NCBI GenBank assembly: GCA_964559835.1
Contig: CAZLJE010000010.1
Span: 84,717 to 148,716, forward strand
Length of the DNA: 64,000 nucleotides
Origin: DAISJI01 sp964559835
Lineage (GTDB): Bacteria; Acidobacteriota; Terriglobia; Terriglobales; Acidobacteriaceae
Direction of reading: 5' to 3'
The position numbers and the translations under genes were made by a program. The notes beneath the pieces are model-generated. The model searched no databases, had not been told where the DNA came from, and saw nothing but the letters and a program-made list of their open reading frames with translations. Positions 18,996-29,600 of the stretch are shown in pieces. Positions within the stretch are counted from its first letter, which is position 1, and every line of letters begins with the position of its first letter.

Positions 18996-20249
18996 ATGCC
19001 AATGACTATTGCGCGGGGGCGATATCGGGCGGGGCGGCGGGTGCAGATTCTGCTATGTCTGGCCGCGTTCAGCTTGCTTGCTCAATCAGCGCTGGCAATT
19101 GTGCCGGCCGACGTCAACGAGATCAACCGCTACTTGAAGTCTCTTCCCGACGCGGCCGCTCCCCCATTGAACGAAGCGCAGGCGCTGACGCTCGCCGCGA
19201 TGCCGCTCTCGTGCCTCGATCATCCGCAGTCGGTCCCGGAACAGCGGGTGGATTACCTGTGGGTGCCGGATGCCAAGCCGCGACTGGTCGAAGGCTATGA
19301 CAAGCACCGCGCCTTCTATGGCTGCTATGACTGGCACTCCGCCGTCAATTCCACCTGGACTCTGGTCGTTCTGCTCAAGCAGTTTCCCGATCTCTCGCTG
19401 GCGCGCCTGATCCGCGAGAAACTTGACGATCACCTGGGGAAGAGCAACGTCGAGGGCGAGATGGCGTTCTTCAAAGACGCCAAGCGCTTCGAAATGCCCT
19501 ACGGCTACGCTTGGCTGCTTAAGTTGTATGGCGAGTTCCAGACCTGGGATGATCCCGATGCAAAAAAATGGGCGGCCAATCTCGCGCCCCTGGTGGCGCA
19601 GTTCTCCGCAAAGCTGAAAGAGACTCTTCCCGACGATCCCTACGCGACCCGCGCGGGCGTTCACGGCAACACCGCCCTATCGCTCGATCTCATGCTCGAC
19701 TACACCGATGCGGCCGGCGATAAGGCCCTCGACAAGGTCGTGCGTGCGGCCGCGTTGCGCTATTTTTCAGCGGACCGCGATTGCCCCACGGCCTATGAGC
19801 CGGGCGGCGCCGAGTTCCTCTCTCCCTGCCTCGCGGAGGCGAAGCTGATGAGCCGCGTTCTCGACCAGCACGCTTTCGTCGCCTGGTTCGACTCTTTTCT
19901 TCCGCCTGTATATTCGGCCGCCTTCAAGCCCTTGACCGTTCCCGTCGACGTTTCCGGAATTACGAAAAAAGAGTTGCTGGCCGGCAAGTCGCACCTGATC
20001 GGGTTGGCGTTTCAGCGCGCGGAGTCGATGCTGGCGATCGCCGCCGCCCTGCCGGCAAACGATCCACGCATTCCCGTGCTGAGGCGCGTCGCTTCCATCA
20101 ATGCAAGCAGCGGATTTCGCTCCCTGGCCGGAGCCGGTTACCTCGGCTCGCATTGGCTGGGGACTTACGCAGTGCTCTACGAGCGCGCCGCCGGCAAGTC
20201 GCCGGCGCAGCCGGTTGAAAAAACTGCAAGCAACAGCCCCGCAAAATAG
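18996..20249 (+). CDS. DUF2891-family exported protein
   Basis: A 417-residue protein. The ATG at 18996 is chosen because a clear signal peptide follows (VQILLCLAAFSLLAQSALA), with GGAG 11 bases upstream; an alternative ATG lies at 19002. The mature part matches DUF2891 as I know it, including the core YGCYDWHSAVNSTWTLV and the motif GVHGNTALSL, which suggest a helical (alpha/alpha-toroid-like) hydrolase-type fold with conserved His, Trp and Asp. The enzymatic role is unknown. The next gene starts 66 bases later, so it is probably in an operon with the M14 peptidase. Confidence 0.8.
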   Translation: MPMTIARGRYRAGRRVQILLCLAAFSLLAQSALAIVPADVNEINRYLKSLPDAAAPPLNEAQALTLAAMPLSCLDHPQSVPEQRVDYLWVPDAKPRLVEGYDKHRAFYGCYDWHSAVNSTWTLVVLLKQFPDLSLARLIREKLDDHLGKSNVEGEMAFFKDAKRFEMPYGYAWLLKLYGEFQTWDDPDAKKWAANLAPLVAQFSAKLKETLPDDPYATRAGVHGNTALSLDLMLDYTDAAGDKALDKVVRAAALRYFSADRDCPTAYEPGGAEFLSPCLAEAKLMSRVLDQHAFVAWFDSFLPPVYSAAFKPLTVPVDVSGITKKELLAGKSHLIGLAFQRAESMLAIAAALPANDPRIPVLRRVASINASSGFRSLAGAGYLGSHWLGTYAVLYERAAGKSPAQPVEKTASNSPAK

Positions 20250-20315
20250 GTGGGCGAAAGTCCTGGCAACGAACTCGAAACCGCGGGCGATTGTCCGCAC
20301 CGATGGAGACTGCAA

Positions 20316-23300
20316 ATGCGCAGATTTCACGTTCTTCTTCCGCTTTTCCTGATCATCGGCTCCTGCTGGGCCGCGCTCCCGCCTGCTTCCAAGCCCGCTT
20401 CTACCGCATCGCGCCTGGAGAACACTTTCGCCGGCGGCTGGATTGTGCAGGACAGTAATGGTGACGGCGTCAACGACGTCGTTCATGCCCAGCTTGTGGT
20501 TCCGTCGCAGCCGAGCGCCGTCGAGAACGCCGCCGCCGCCGATGTCGCCGCTCGCATTGGCTACGAGACCGCCGGCATGACCCTCCCCATCGTGTTTACC
20601 GCCGCCGACGCCTCTCCCACCGGAAAGAATTTCGAGGTCTCGCCCAAGATTTGGATCGGTATCAATGCCGTTCCTGCCGACGAGGCGAAGCGGCTTCCGT
20701 CGATCGCGACGCAGTTGGCCAGCGGTGAAGGCGGCTGGTTCGCCGTCGGAAGCAATCTGGCCATTATCGGCAGCGACCCCGTCGGCCTGCTCACCGCGGC
20801 GGCCGCGTACGCATCCCGCGCGCCCTACCAGTGGACGGTGCAAGGCGACAAGATCGAAGCCATCGCCAAGACAATCAACGAGGCGCTCCAAAATCGCCAC
20901 GTCGACGCCAAAGTCGAATTGGCCGGCATCACCTATGTCGATGGACAGAGCGGCATTCGGCGCGCTGTCTTGCAAGTCACCGGCTCCGCCGATCTCGGCG
21001 ACGTTCGCAAGGCCCTCAGCGGAGAAGAAAAGCCGGTGCGCTTTGGCGCCGTGCACGAGCTGTATTTCATTGCCTCGACCGGCACGCCGCTTTCGGTGTT
21101 TAATCCGAGCCCGATCACCACGGCTCCGCTGCCCACGGCCCCCGAGGCTGCCGGCGAGCAGTTGAAACTCGTCGACCTGGGCGCGCTCTACACGATTAAG
21201 GGCCTGCTCGGCGGCTCGCCGAAGAAACCAATCCCGTCCTCCGTTGCGGCGCAACTTTACGTTCCGGCCGGGCCCGCCGGAGTCGCGATGGCGAATCTGG
21301 CCGCACGCATCGGACTGGAAACCACCGGCATCACCCTCCCCCTGGCGTTTCCCGCTGACGGCGTTTCGTCCGCCCAAGTGCACTCTTCCATCGTGCTCGC
21401 GGGCGACTCGCTGCTCTCCCGGCATGTCACCGACCTGCTCACCGCCGCACCCGGCTCCGATCTGGACAAGGCCGGCCTGACGCAGGTCGGCGCCAAACTC
21501 GATAACACGCAAGCCCCCGCGCTCGCACCCGGCGAAGGCGAGCTGCGCGTCGTCGATGGCGCCTTCGGCAAGAACGCCGCCATCATCGCGCGGGGCGATG
21601 CAGAGGGCTCCGCCGCTGCGGTTTCCTATGCCGCGTCGCACCTGCCGAATCTCTGGGAATACGGCAAGCAGTACGAGTCGACCGACGAGATGCGCTACGA
21701 CCTGCACCGCTTCTTCTCGCTCCGCTCGGGAGTGGGGCAGGCCTCGGCCGCCATGTATCACCTCGATCGCTGGATGACCCGCCTTGCCGGCGAAAAGGAG
21801 CACCCCAACCATTACTCCGAGGTCGAGGCCGACGTTTATGTCGATAAAGCCGATCCCGGCCTCGATGCCTTCGTCAAGCGCACCGTCGAACAACGGCTCA
21901 AAGCAGCCAAGGTGACGGTCCACGTGGGCAGTCTTCATGCCGGAATGAAATGCTGCGACAGCGACCCGGACCTTCATTATCGCGATGTCTCCGGCCGCCC
22001 CTTCCACCAGGCCAAGCCCACCTTCGCCGAAGACCTCACCATTCCCTGGGAAGGCACGCGCCTGATCGCCGCCGTCAAGAAAGCCCTCGCGCAATCCAAG
22101 CCCGGCGACGCCTTCAACATCGAGGCCCGCGTCAGCGAAGGTCCGGAGCAACGCGATAAGTTGTCGGGACAGATTCGCGCGATGATGCAGTCCGCCGGCG
22201 CCGACATGGACAAGTCGCACATCGTTGTCCTCTGCGCCTACAAGCAGGGCTATAGCTGGATCATGGACCAGGTCGCTCCCGACCTGCTCAAACTGACGCC
22301 GGCTCCGGCCCGCGTCGTGATCTCGTTCGCGCCCTACCGTGATAAAGACCGCATGAGCGCCATGGGCTCGCCTTCGCGCTGGGTCCAGGAACTCTATCCC
22401 GTCGATGAGGTGCTGGCCAAGACGTTGGGTATGCGGCTGGACAAGATTGAGTTGGCAAAACTTGCCGACGAGAGCGGTCCGACCTACCGCGTCGCCGCCT
22501 ACTCCGACGCCGGCGCGCAGGTCTATACGAAAGATTTTAAAGTTTCGGCGGTGATGCGTCCCTATAGCCCCACCTTCCCCAATTACGACCGAGTCACGGT
22601 CGAAACCGGCTGGCTCCACGCCGAAGATAACGGCCGCGTTGTAGCCGACGAGCGCATCGCTACTGATCTTGAGGAATTCTGGGACCACTACCAGAACGAA
22701 ACCCTCCCCCGCATCTACAAGTACATTGTCGCTCAGAACGACGGGAAGCCCCGCCAGGAGTACCAGCCGCTCTTCGATACTCTCAAGATCTCTTTCCACA
22801 TGTCCGAGCCCGACTACGACATCGGCCTCGACCAGGAGCGCATCTCCTCCCTCGAAGCCCTGCAGGAAGACACACTTTTCTCCACCGAGAACTTCTTCTA
22901 CTTGCTCGGCAGCAGCGAGTCCAACGGCATCATGGACTACATGGGACGCGTCATCCCCGTCGCCTATCCCACCCGCGACGGCCAGGACGGCACCGTCCGC
23001 ATCGAGTTTTACGCCAAAGACGTCGCTCATCCCCTCGTCCGCCTGCGCTATAAAAAAGATGGCGCCACGGCTTTTGACGAACTCGAACGCGACTTGCCGG
23101 CCGTCAGCGTCGGCAGCCCCCGCCTTATCGCCGCACGCGTGCAAGCGGGTCAACCCGAGGTCAAAGACCTGACTTGGCGCCTCCTCGCCGACGCCCGCAA
23201 CGACGACTTCCAACAATGGAAGAAGGTCGCGGCCGAGGAACGCATCGAGCGCAGCATGTTGTCCGTCGAGCAGGCGCAGGGCGAAGTCCGCTGGCTGGAA

Positions 23301-24665
23301 GCCATGCACGGCGCCGGTCTCTACCGCGATAACCTCGAGTACCCGCACCTGGCCAAGCTCTCCATGGAATTCGAGCTGCCCCTGGAACTCGGCGCCCCGG
23401 AGCACGCCAAGGCCGACGTCGTCAGCGTCGCCTGGGTCGTGCAGCCGCCCGCCACCAAACGCCCCATGATCGCCGATGTCACCCCCGCGCCGGTCGGGGC
23501 CGATGGCAAATTTGTGTCGTGGGACGAGCCTATCGGCACCGGCGGCAGTGAGCGCCTGCTTGCCCGCCTCGCCAAGTACCCCGGCGTCGACGTCTACTGG
23601 ATGGGACGCAGCTATCTCGGCCAGAACATCTGGGCCGCCGACGTCATGGAACCCTCCCCCTCCCAGATGCGCTCGATGGCCAAGGAAACGACCTTGAAGG
23701 CCGCCATCATTTACTCCGGCCGCCAGCACGCCAATGAGGTCTCCAGCACCAGCCACATCCTTAAGCTCGCCGAGCAACTGGTAACCGACCCCGCCACCCG
23801 AGACGAGCTCAAACAAGTAAATGTTGTCTTGCACCCGATTACCAATCCGGACGGCACCGATCTGGCGATGGATCTGGCCAAGATCACGCCGGAAAACATG
23901 CTTCATCCCGGATATCACGCCTCCCTCACCGCTGACATGGTGACTGCCCAGTGGGATGAGGACCCCATTTATCCGGAGTCCCGCACCCGCCGCCAATTGT
24001 GGGAAGCGTGGCTGCCCGACGCCTTCCTGAACCCGCACGGCTACCCGTCCCACGAGTGGGTGCAGCCCTTCTCCGAATACGCGGCGTGGGTCATCAACCG
24101 CTACGGCGCCGAAAACGGGCGTGCCTGGTGGATCGCGCGCGGCTGGTTTACCAGCTTGAACTACCTGCGCGACGAGGAGCATCCCCACAGCATGGATGTC
24201 ACCTACGCGCTGCGCGACCACATCGCCGCTGCCATGGCCAAAGCGCCTGGCGTGCTGGAGATGAATAAGGTCATGAACGCCCGCTACGAACGCTTCGGCC
24301 AGAAGTGGGACGAGAAGGCCTTCCAGCAGCCGATTTTTCATGGCGTGCGCGTGTACATGGCCCTCAAGGGTGAGAAGCCGAGCCCGCGTTCGCCCAGCTT
24401 CCTCGCCCGGTTCCCCGACGTCACCTGGGACGACGGTTACACCGAAGCTCCCGACGAGACCGCCCACGGCGACTGGTTGCATCTGGTCGCCTCGGCCGGC
24501 CTCGCCTTCGACCGCACGCACCTGGACTATCTTGCCGGCGCCAAGTTCAAGATCAAGCGCACGCAGAAGGAATTCTTCAACGGCGTGAACTGGAAGGTTG
24601 ACCGCGAACGTCCCGTCCTTCCCGGGAAGCCGCCTGCGCCCGCCGACATGGAGGTCGCCGAGTAG
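20316..24665 (+). CDS. Giant exported M14-family zinc carboxypeptidase
   Basis: A 1449-residue protein. The ATG at 20316 is supported by GGAG seven bases upstream and by the signal peptide that follows it (FHVLLPLFLIIGSCWA). The peptidase part is C-terminal: zinc ligands H and E occur in RQHANEV (H about 1138, E about 1141), then HPITNPDGTDL, with a third His candidate in NPHGYPSHEW (about 1241-1246). The first 1100 residues are unusual: two regions resemble each other (AARIGYETAGMTLP and AARIGLETTGITLP), suggesting an internal duplication. Length is three to four times a single M14 domain. Predicted role is extracytoplasmic cleavage of peptides or acyl-amino acids imported by the neighbouring receptor. 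Confidence 0.85.
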   Translation: MRRFHVLLPLFLIIGSCWAALPPASKPASTASRLENTFAGGWIVQDSNGDGVNDVVHAQLVVPSQPSAVENAAAADVAARIGYETAGMTLPIVFTAADASPTGKNFEVSPKIWIGINAVPADEAKRLPSIATQLASGEGGWFAVGSNLAIIGSDPVGLLTAAAAYASRAPYQWTVQGDKIEAIAKTINEALQNRHVDAKVELAGITYVDGQSGIRRAVLQVTGSADLGDVRKALSGEEKPVRFGAVHELYFIASTGTPLSVFNPSPITTAPLPTAPEAAGEQLKLVDLGALYTIKGLLGGSPKKPIPSSVAAQLYVPAGPAGVAMANLAARIGLETTGITLPLAFPADGVSSAQVHSSIVLAGDSLLSRHVTDLLTAAPGSDLDKAGLTQVGAKLDNTQAPALAPGEGELRVVDGAFGKNAAIIARGDAEGSAAAVSYAASHLPNLWEYGKQYESTDEMRYDLHRFFSLRSGVGQASAAMYHLDRWMTRLAGEKEHPNHYSEVEADVYVDKADPGLDAFVKRTVEQRLKAAKVTVHVGSLHAGMKCCDSDPDLHYRDVSGRPFHQAKPTFAEDLTIPWEGTRLIAAVKKALAQSKPGDAFNIEARVSEGPEQRDKLSGQIRAMMQSAGADMDKSHIVVLCAYKQGYSWIMDQVAPDLLKLTPAPARVVISFAPYRDKDRMSAMGSPSRWVQELYPVDEVLAKTLGMRLDKIELAKLADESGPTYRVAAYSDAGAQVYTKDFKVSAVMRPYSPTFPNYDRVTVETGWLHAEDNGRVVADERIATDLEEFWDHYQNETLPRIYKYIVAQNDGKPRQEYQPLFDTLKISFHMSEPDYDIGLDQERISSLEALQEDTLFSTENFFYLLGSSESNGIMDYMGRVIPVAYPTRDGQDGTVRIEFYAKDVAHPLVRLRYKKDGATAFDELERDLPAVSVGSPRLIAARVQAGQPEVKDLTWRLLADARNDDFQQWKKVAAEERIERSMLSVEQAQGEVRWLEAMHGAGLYRDNLEYPHLAKLSMEFELPLELGAPEHAKADVVSVAWVVQPPATKRPMIADVTPAPVGADGKFVSWDEPIGTGGSERLLARLAKYPGVDVYWMGRSYLGQNIWAADVMEPSPSQMRSMAKETTLKAAIIYSGRQHANEVSSTSHILKLAEQLVTDPATRDELKQVNVVLHPITNPDGTDLAMDLAKITPENMLHPGYHASLTADMVTAQWDEDPIYPESRTRRQLWEAWLPDAFLNPHGYPSHEWVQPFSEYAAWVINRYGAENGRAWWIARGWFTSLNYLRDEEHPHSMDVTYALRDHIAAAMAKAPGVLEMNKVMNARYERFGQKWDEKAFQQPIFHGVRVYMALKGEKPSPRSPSFLARFPDVTWDDGYTEAPDETAHGDWLHLVASAGLAFDRTHLDYLAGAKFKIKRTQKEFFNGVNWKVDRERPVLPGKPPAPADMEVAE

Positions 24666-24667
24666 GA

Positions 24668-24812
24668 TGGTGAGTGCTGAGTGCTCAGTGCTGAGTAAAA
24701 CGGTCCATCAGTCGCTCAGTCTGTCAGTCCTTTCGAACTTAAATGACTGAGCGACTGAAAGACTGATCGACCGCCTCAGCTAAGCGCTCGGCACTAAGCA
24801 CTCGGCACGAGT
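24668..24812. repeat. Nested inverted word-repeats between peptidase and MFS genes
   Basis: The spacer is built from short words. The outer left arm has GAGTGCTGAGTGCTCAGTGC and the outer right arm has CTAAGCGCTCGGCACTAAGC. Inside these, CAGTCGCTCAGTCTGTCAGT faces GACTGAGCGACTGAAAGACT. The arms can fold into a two-storey hairpin about 140 bases long. It lies in transcribed leader sequence just before the MFS gene. Confidence 0.75.
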
Positions 24813-24830
24813 GTCGAGTCTAGGAGAAAC

Positions 24831-26078
24831 GTGTTGGGACCTACTAGCGCCGCGACCTCGGCGAATCCGCGCACTCGCTTCTTCTTCGACGCTACGCCGC
24901 AGCAGAAGCGCGCCCTCCTCGCCGCCTCCCTCGGCTGGATGCTCGACAGCATGGACGTCATGCTCTATGCGCTGGTCGTCGTTCAGCTTCAGCGCGAGCT
25001 GCACATGAGCGGCGCCGTCGCCGGGCTGCTGATGTCCATCACCCTGGTCTCGGCCGCAATCGGTGGCATCACCTTCGGATGGCTGGCCGACCGCATTGGG
25101 CGCGCGCGCTTGCTCATGGCCAGCATCCTCGTTTATTCCATCTTCACCGGCCTGAGCGGCTTCGTCCACACTGTCGGCCAGCTCGCCGTCTGCCGGCTCT
25201 TTCTGGGCTTGGGCATGGGCGGCGAATGGGCCACCGGCGCCGCTCTGGTCGCCGAAACCTGGCCCGACGAGCATCGCGGCAAAGCGCTCGGCCTGGTGCA
25301 GAGTTCCTGGGCGATCGGTTACGCGTTCGGCGCCGCCATTACCGCCATCGTTATGCCGCGCTTCGGATGGCGCGCCGTGTTCTTTGTCGGCGTCGTGCCG
25401 GCGCTGATCACGCTGTGGATCCAGAAGCGCGTCGAGGAGCCCGCGATCTGGCGCGAGCGCAAGCGTCCGGCGCCCATCAGCACCATCTTTAAGGGCAAAC
25501 TTCGCCGTCGAACGATTGTCGCCACCGCCATGAACACCGCGACGCTATTTGCGTGGTGGGGCCTGTTCTTCTGGATTCCGGCATTCCTCTCGATGCCGGT
25601 CAGCCGCGGCGGACGCGGGATGAGCATCGTGCAAACTTCCACCTGGACGATTCTCATGCAGGTGGGGACGTTTGCCGGGTATGTCAGCTTCGGCTTTCTT
25701 GCCGACTGGCTCGGCCGCAAGCGCGTCTACATCGGTTTTCTTCTGGTCGCGGCCGGCATGGTGCTCATCTATGCCAACGCGCAGAGGTCGCTCGCGCTTC
25801 TCCTGCTCGGTCCGGTGCTGGGCTTCTTCGGCTCGGGCTATTTCAGCGGCTTCAGCGTCATCGCCAGCGAGCTGTTTCCCACCGCGGTGCGCGGCATGGC
25901 CATGGGATTCGCCTACAACCTGGGCAGGATCGTGAGCGCCGCCGCGCCGTACACCATCGGCCGCATGTCGCAGACCTATGGGTTGGGCATGGCGTTTTCC
26001 ATCACCGCAGCGGCATTCGCGCTGGCCGCCGCCCTCGCCACCGGCATCGAAGAAACCCGCGGCACGGCGCTACAATAA
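24831..26078 (+). CDS. MFS transporter (organic anion/aromatic acid symporter type)
   Basis: A 415-residue, 12-helix carrier with a GTG start and AGGAG (24822-24826) upstream. The first loop carries the MFS signature GWLADRIGRARLL, and a second copy (FLADWLGRKRVY) follows helix 8, as expected for two six-helix halves. The acidic helix-1 segment LDSMDVMLYAL and the MGGEW motif after helix 4 resemble sugar/aromatic-acid/sialate symporters (SP/AAHS-like). It is the last gene of the receptor-DUF2891-M14 run, so it probably imports the product released by the peptidase. Confidence 0.9.
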   Translation: MLGPTSAATSANPRTRFFFDATPQQKRALLAASLGWMLDSMDVMLYALVVVQLQRELHMSGAVAGLLMSITLVSAAIGGITFGWLADRIGRARLLMASILVYSIFTGLSGFVHTVGQLAVCRLFLGLGMGGEWATGAALVAETWPDEHRGKALGLVQSSWAIGYAFGAAITAIVMPRFGWRAVFFVGVVPALITLWIQKRVEEPAIWRERKRPAPISTIFKGKLRRRTIVATAMNTATLFAWWGLFFWIPAFLSMPVSRGGRGMSIVQTSTWTILMQVGTFAGYVSFGFLADWLGRKRVYIGFLLVAAGMVLIYANAQRSLALLLLGPVLGFFGSGYFSGFSVIASELFPTAVRGMAMGFAYNLGRIVSAAAPYTIGRMSQTYGLGMAFSITAAAFALAAALATGIEETRGTALQ

Positions 26079-26384
26079 GTGAAATTGTCGGGATCTCTTA
26101 AACCGCCGCCGAACCCTGCCGCATTCACGTAAGTTTGACGCGGCTACGGCGAATTCCTAAAGGGGGAGTGTTTAGACATCCTCAGACAACATAAGTGGCC
26201 GGAGTCCCGGTTCCAGCCGGGCGTAATCGAGAATTCCCAAGATTTCGCGAACTGCTGGAGCATGAGATAGGTTGACCTTCATGTCCAGGGATGGCTATGC
26301 TGGCTCGCCAGAGAACATCGATTCCGTCACATTGTATGACCCGCGCAGCGCCTTGCGCAGGCCGGTACAAGATCGGTGCCACAC
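26079..26384. other. Intergenic stretch without a recognised gene
   Basis: About 300 bases downstream of the MFS gene. No coding frame or clear terminator was recognised. It may contain decayed upstream parts of the ligase-like remnant that follows. Confidence 0.4.
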
Positions 26385-26534
26385 CCTATCGCCATCAACT
26401 GCCGAATCGTCGGCAGTTTCCCATACCTGCCGAACCTGGAGCCGTCGTGGCTCAAAATCCGCAACCAATCCTATTCGGTGTGGAGAGGACGCGAGGAGTT
26501 ATTCGAGCGTGAGCGCAAAACACCCATATCGTAA
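26385..26534 (+). pseudogene. Remnant resembling the C-terminus of an ATP-dependent DNA ligase
   Basis: The frame ending at the TAA (26532-26534) reads LEPSWLKIRNQSYSVWRGRE then ELFERERK. In my knowledge of the family this is the tail of non-viral ATP-dependent DNA ligases (pattern W-x-K-x-[KR]-N-x-x-Y-S-Q...GR-x-E-L-F-E). There is no start codon or adenylation domain upstream, so only a 3' fragment survives. Identification is by memory of the motif and needs a search. Confidence 0.4.
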
Positions 26535-26631
26535 GCTTCCGCTTTTCATTTGCCCCCCGCCGCGAATAAAGAGCGCACACTCGTGTGAATCTGCTAGATC
26601 AACTTTACGAGTATTGTGAGACTCAAACCAA

Positions 26632-26655
26632 CGCCCCCGGATTGCTCCGGGGGCG
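26632..26655 (-). terminator. Hairpin after the second TonB-type gene
   Basis: A nine-pair GC stem (CGCCCCCGG / CCGGGGGCG) with a six-base loop starts 24 bases after the stop of the minus-strand gene. On that strand it is followed by TGGTTTGAGT, a weak T-rich tract. This is consistent with intrinsic termination. Confidence 0.65.
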
Positions 26656-26679
26656 GAGTGCATATCTGCTAACTCGGCG

Positions 26680-29600
26680 TTAGAAGCTGAGCTTGAGGCC
26701 CAACTGGATAACTCGGCTGGGTTCGCCAATGGGGTTGACCTGCGAACTGCTCTGGACCGCTGCGGTAGTGCAGCAGACAGTTCCAAAGTTTGAACTCGTA
26801 ATGTTCGGAGATCCGACCGAGGCATTGCGTGGATTTTCGAAATTCGGGTGGTTGAGCATGTTGAAGATCTCCGCGCGGAACTGGAGGACGAAGCGCTCCG
26901 TCATCTTGAAGTTCTTCATCAAGCCACCGTCAATGTTCCAGAAATCAGGACCGCGGAACGAGTTGCGGCGCTCGCCCTGCTGTCCTGCCGCCGGAATACA
27001 GAATTTCGTGTTGCCGTTCTTGAACACCTGGCAGTTCAAGTCTGCAACAGTACCAGGCGCGACGCCGGCAGGAGCGGAGACAAAGCCGCCCGTGTTGTAT
27101 AGCACCGGACCAAGCACGCCAGCCAGGTTGTAGGTGATGTTTGAGCCCGGCTTGTCGCCCACCAGCACGGCCGTGCTGACGTGCTGGCTGTTGGTCGTGA
27201 ACGATCCGGCGTACACGGTGAAGGGTTCGCCCGACTGGTAGTTGAAGATCTGCGTCAGAGCCCATCCGCCGATAATTTGATTCAGCCATCCGGGAGCGCT
27301 GTCGGCGAACTTCTTGCCGGGACCGACCGGCAACTCGTAGTACATGCTGCCCACTAGGACGTGCTTGTTGTCGAAGTCGGAGACGGCGCGGTCAAGGCGG
27401 AAGTTATGGATGTCGGTCGGAGTAGCACTGCCGGTGGTGCTCAAACCACCGCCCGTGCTGGCGCCGGTCGGGTCTATGGACAGGTCGTCGATCGACTTGC
27501 TGAAGGTGTATGAAAGGCCGAAGGTCAGGCCTTGTTCGAAACGACGGCGCGCTGACACGATCAGCCCGTGGTAGTACGAGTCACCGCCGGAATCCTGATA
27601 GAAGATCTGCGTGAACTGGGGATTGGGGCGGAAATAGGTGAGCGGGAAAGCCGCCTTACGCTGCGGGTCATTGGAGGCGAGTGCGTCCATACGAGCGGCA
27701 AGGTTGCCGATGTTGTTCAGGGTGAAGTCAGAGACTGAGGAACTGCTGTTGAGGAATGTGTTGTTAACGAGCGTCAGCAGCATCGTCGGGCTGGCACCGG
27801 CGGCCGGGCACAACGAACCCGAGCTGGGTTTCGTCCCGTCCGGGTTGCAGCCGGCGAGCACGTTGGCATGAGCGATGTTGAACGAGTCGAGTAGGCCGGG
27901 GTGCGCGAGCGGATTGATCTGGTTGGCATCGTAACCGCGGTAGAGGTGCGTACCGCGCTTTCCGACATAGCCAACCTCGGCGACGATCTGGAGAGGCAAC
28001 TCGCGCTGGATCGACAGGCTCCACTCGTGGACTGAGGGGTTCTTCAGGTTGGGGTCGAAGGCGCCGACGCTGGGAGCGGTGCCGCGAGGCTGAACCGGTT
28101 GTGATAAGGCCGCCGAAGGTGTACTCGTCGGCGAGGGAACGTCCTGCGGGAAGCTGGATAGGCGATTCGTCATCCCTGACGGGGCGACGCATCCGGCCGC
28201 GGTGCTAACCGTGCCAGCCGTGCTGATGTTGTTGTTGCATCCCAGCATGAACCCAGGAACCTTACCCGCCATCGCGGTTACCTGGAACGTGGAGATGGTG
28301 TCGAACAGCCATGAGTAGCCGGCGCGGATCGATGTCTTGTTATTCGGCGACCAGGCGATGCCGAGCCGCGGACCGATCGACCCGATGTTGTTATTGTTGA
28401 ACCAGCGGTCAGCCTTCACAAAATTGACGGGTCCCTGCGAGCCATCGATGCGCTTCTCGGGGACGAGGCTCTCTTTTGCGTCAAACGGCGCCGGATTGTA
28501 CTCCCAGCGTAGGCCGGCGTTGACAGTCAGGTTCTGACGTATTTTCCACTCGTCCTGGATGTAGGAGTCGTACTGGTGCGCACGGGTGTAAACCGTCGCG
28601 TACGGCGTGGAGACGTACGAATTATTGGCGAAGTCGGCGACGAAGCTCTTGCGAAGCGACGAAGGAACACCGGCCAGCTCGTCGATCGCCTGGTTGAGGT
28701 TGTTCAGATCGGTCGAGTTGATGCCGAGATTTGAGGCGCTGATGACATTGCTGCCGGTACACGGACCGTTGCAGAAGTTGGCCAGGCGGCTCGATCGGCT
28801 GAACAGGATGCCGGGCGCGGTGATGGTGCTGCCGAAGAAGCCGCGGGCGTCGTTGTGGTAGTACAACCGGAAGTTAACGCCGGCGTGAAAAGTGTGCGCA
28901 CCGTGGGTCCAGCTGATGTTGTCGATGAACTGAGGCACGGTCACTGCGCGCTGCGTTTTCGGTGAGACGCAGCCAGGCGGGGTCATCAGCGTCGTCGAGC
29001 CGTAGACGCAATCGTCGCCATAGGGCGGGTTCTTTGTCAGATCGCCGAAGGCGGGATTCGATTCGCCAAAGGTGAAGGCGAAGGCGAAGCGATTGAAGCC
29101 CATGGTGAATTCGTTCACCAGGTTGGGCGTGAAGGTGTGGCGATAGCTGACGGCCAGGTTGCGTCCGATGCGAAGCGCTTCGCCAAGTGGGGCGAAGCCG
29201 GGGTACACCTCAGGACGAGCGTTGAGGAAGTCGCCTTCCGTGGTGTTGAAGTGGTTCTGCAGCCAGTGGCCGAAGATGTTGTCGTTCGGACCGAAGGTGT
29301 GGTCGATACGGACGAGGTAGTTCGGGCCAGTGAATTTCGTCGGCGGGTTCCAGTTGTATCCGGCGAAATTGAGGCCGTCACCGGCAGCGCCATTGTAGAA
29401 GTTCGGCAGTGGGAGGCTGTTGGCGAGCGCCAGCATCTTCGCATCCGGACCGAGGCCGGCGGGATCGTTCGCCCCGTTTATGTTGTAGCTGGCGATGCAA
29501 TTGGTGCTCGTTGGACTCGCGCAGGGAACGACGCCGGTGACGAGGTTGCCGCTCGCGTCGACAAGGCGCGGATCGTTCTTGGTCAGGCTGACGCCGTTCG

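Noticed and set aside
19767..24521. A 1584-codon open frame antisense to the DUF2891 and M14 genes
   Set aside because: It is Val/Gly/Ala/Asp-rich without domain structure, and arises from the high third-position GC of the sense genes. The sense strand has signal peptides, zinc motifs and ribosome sites.
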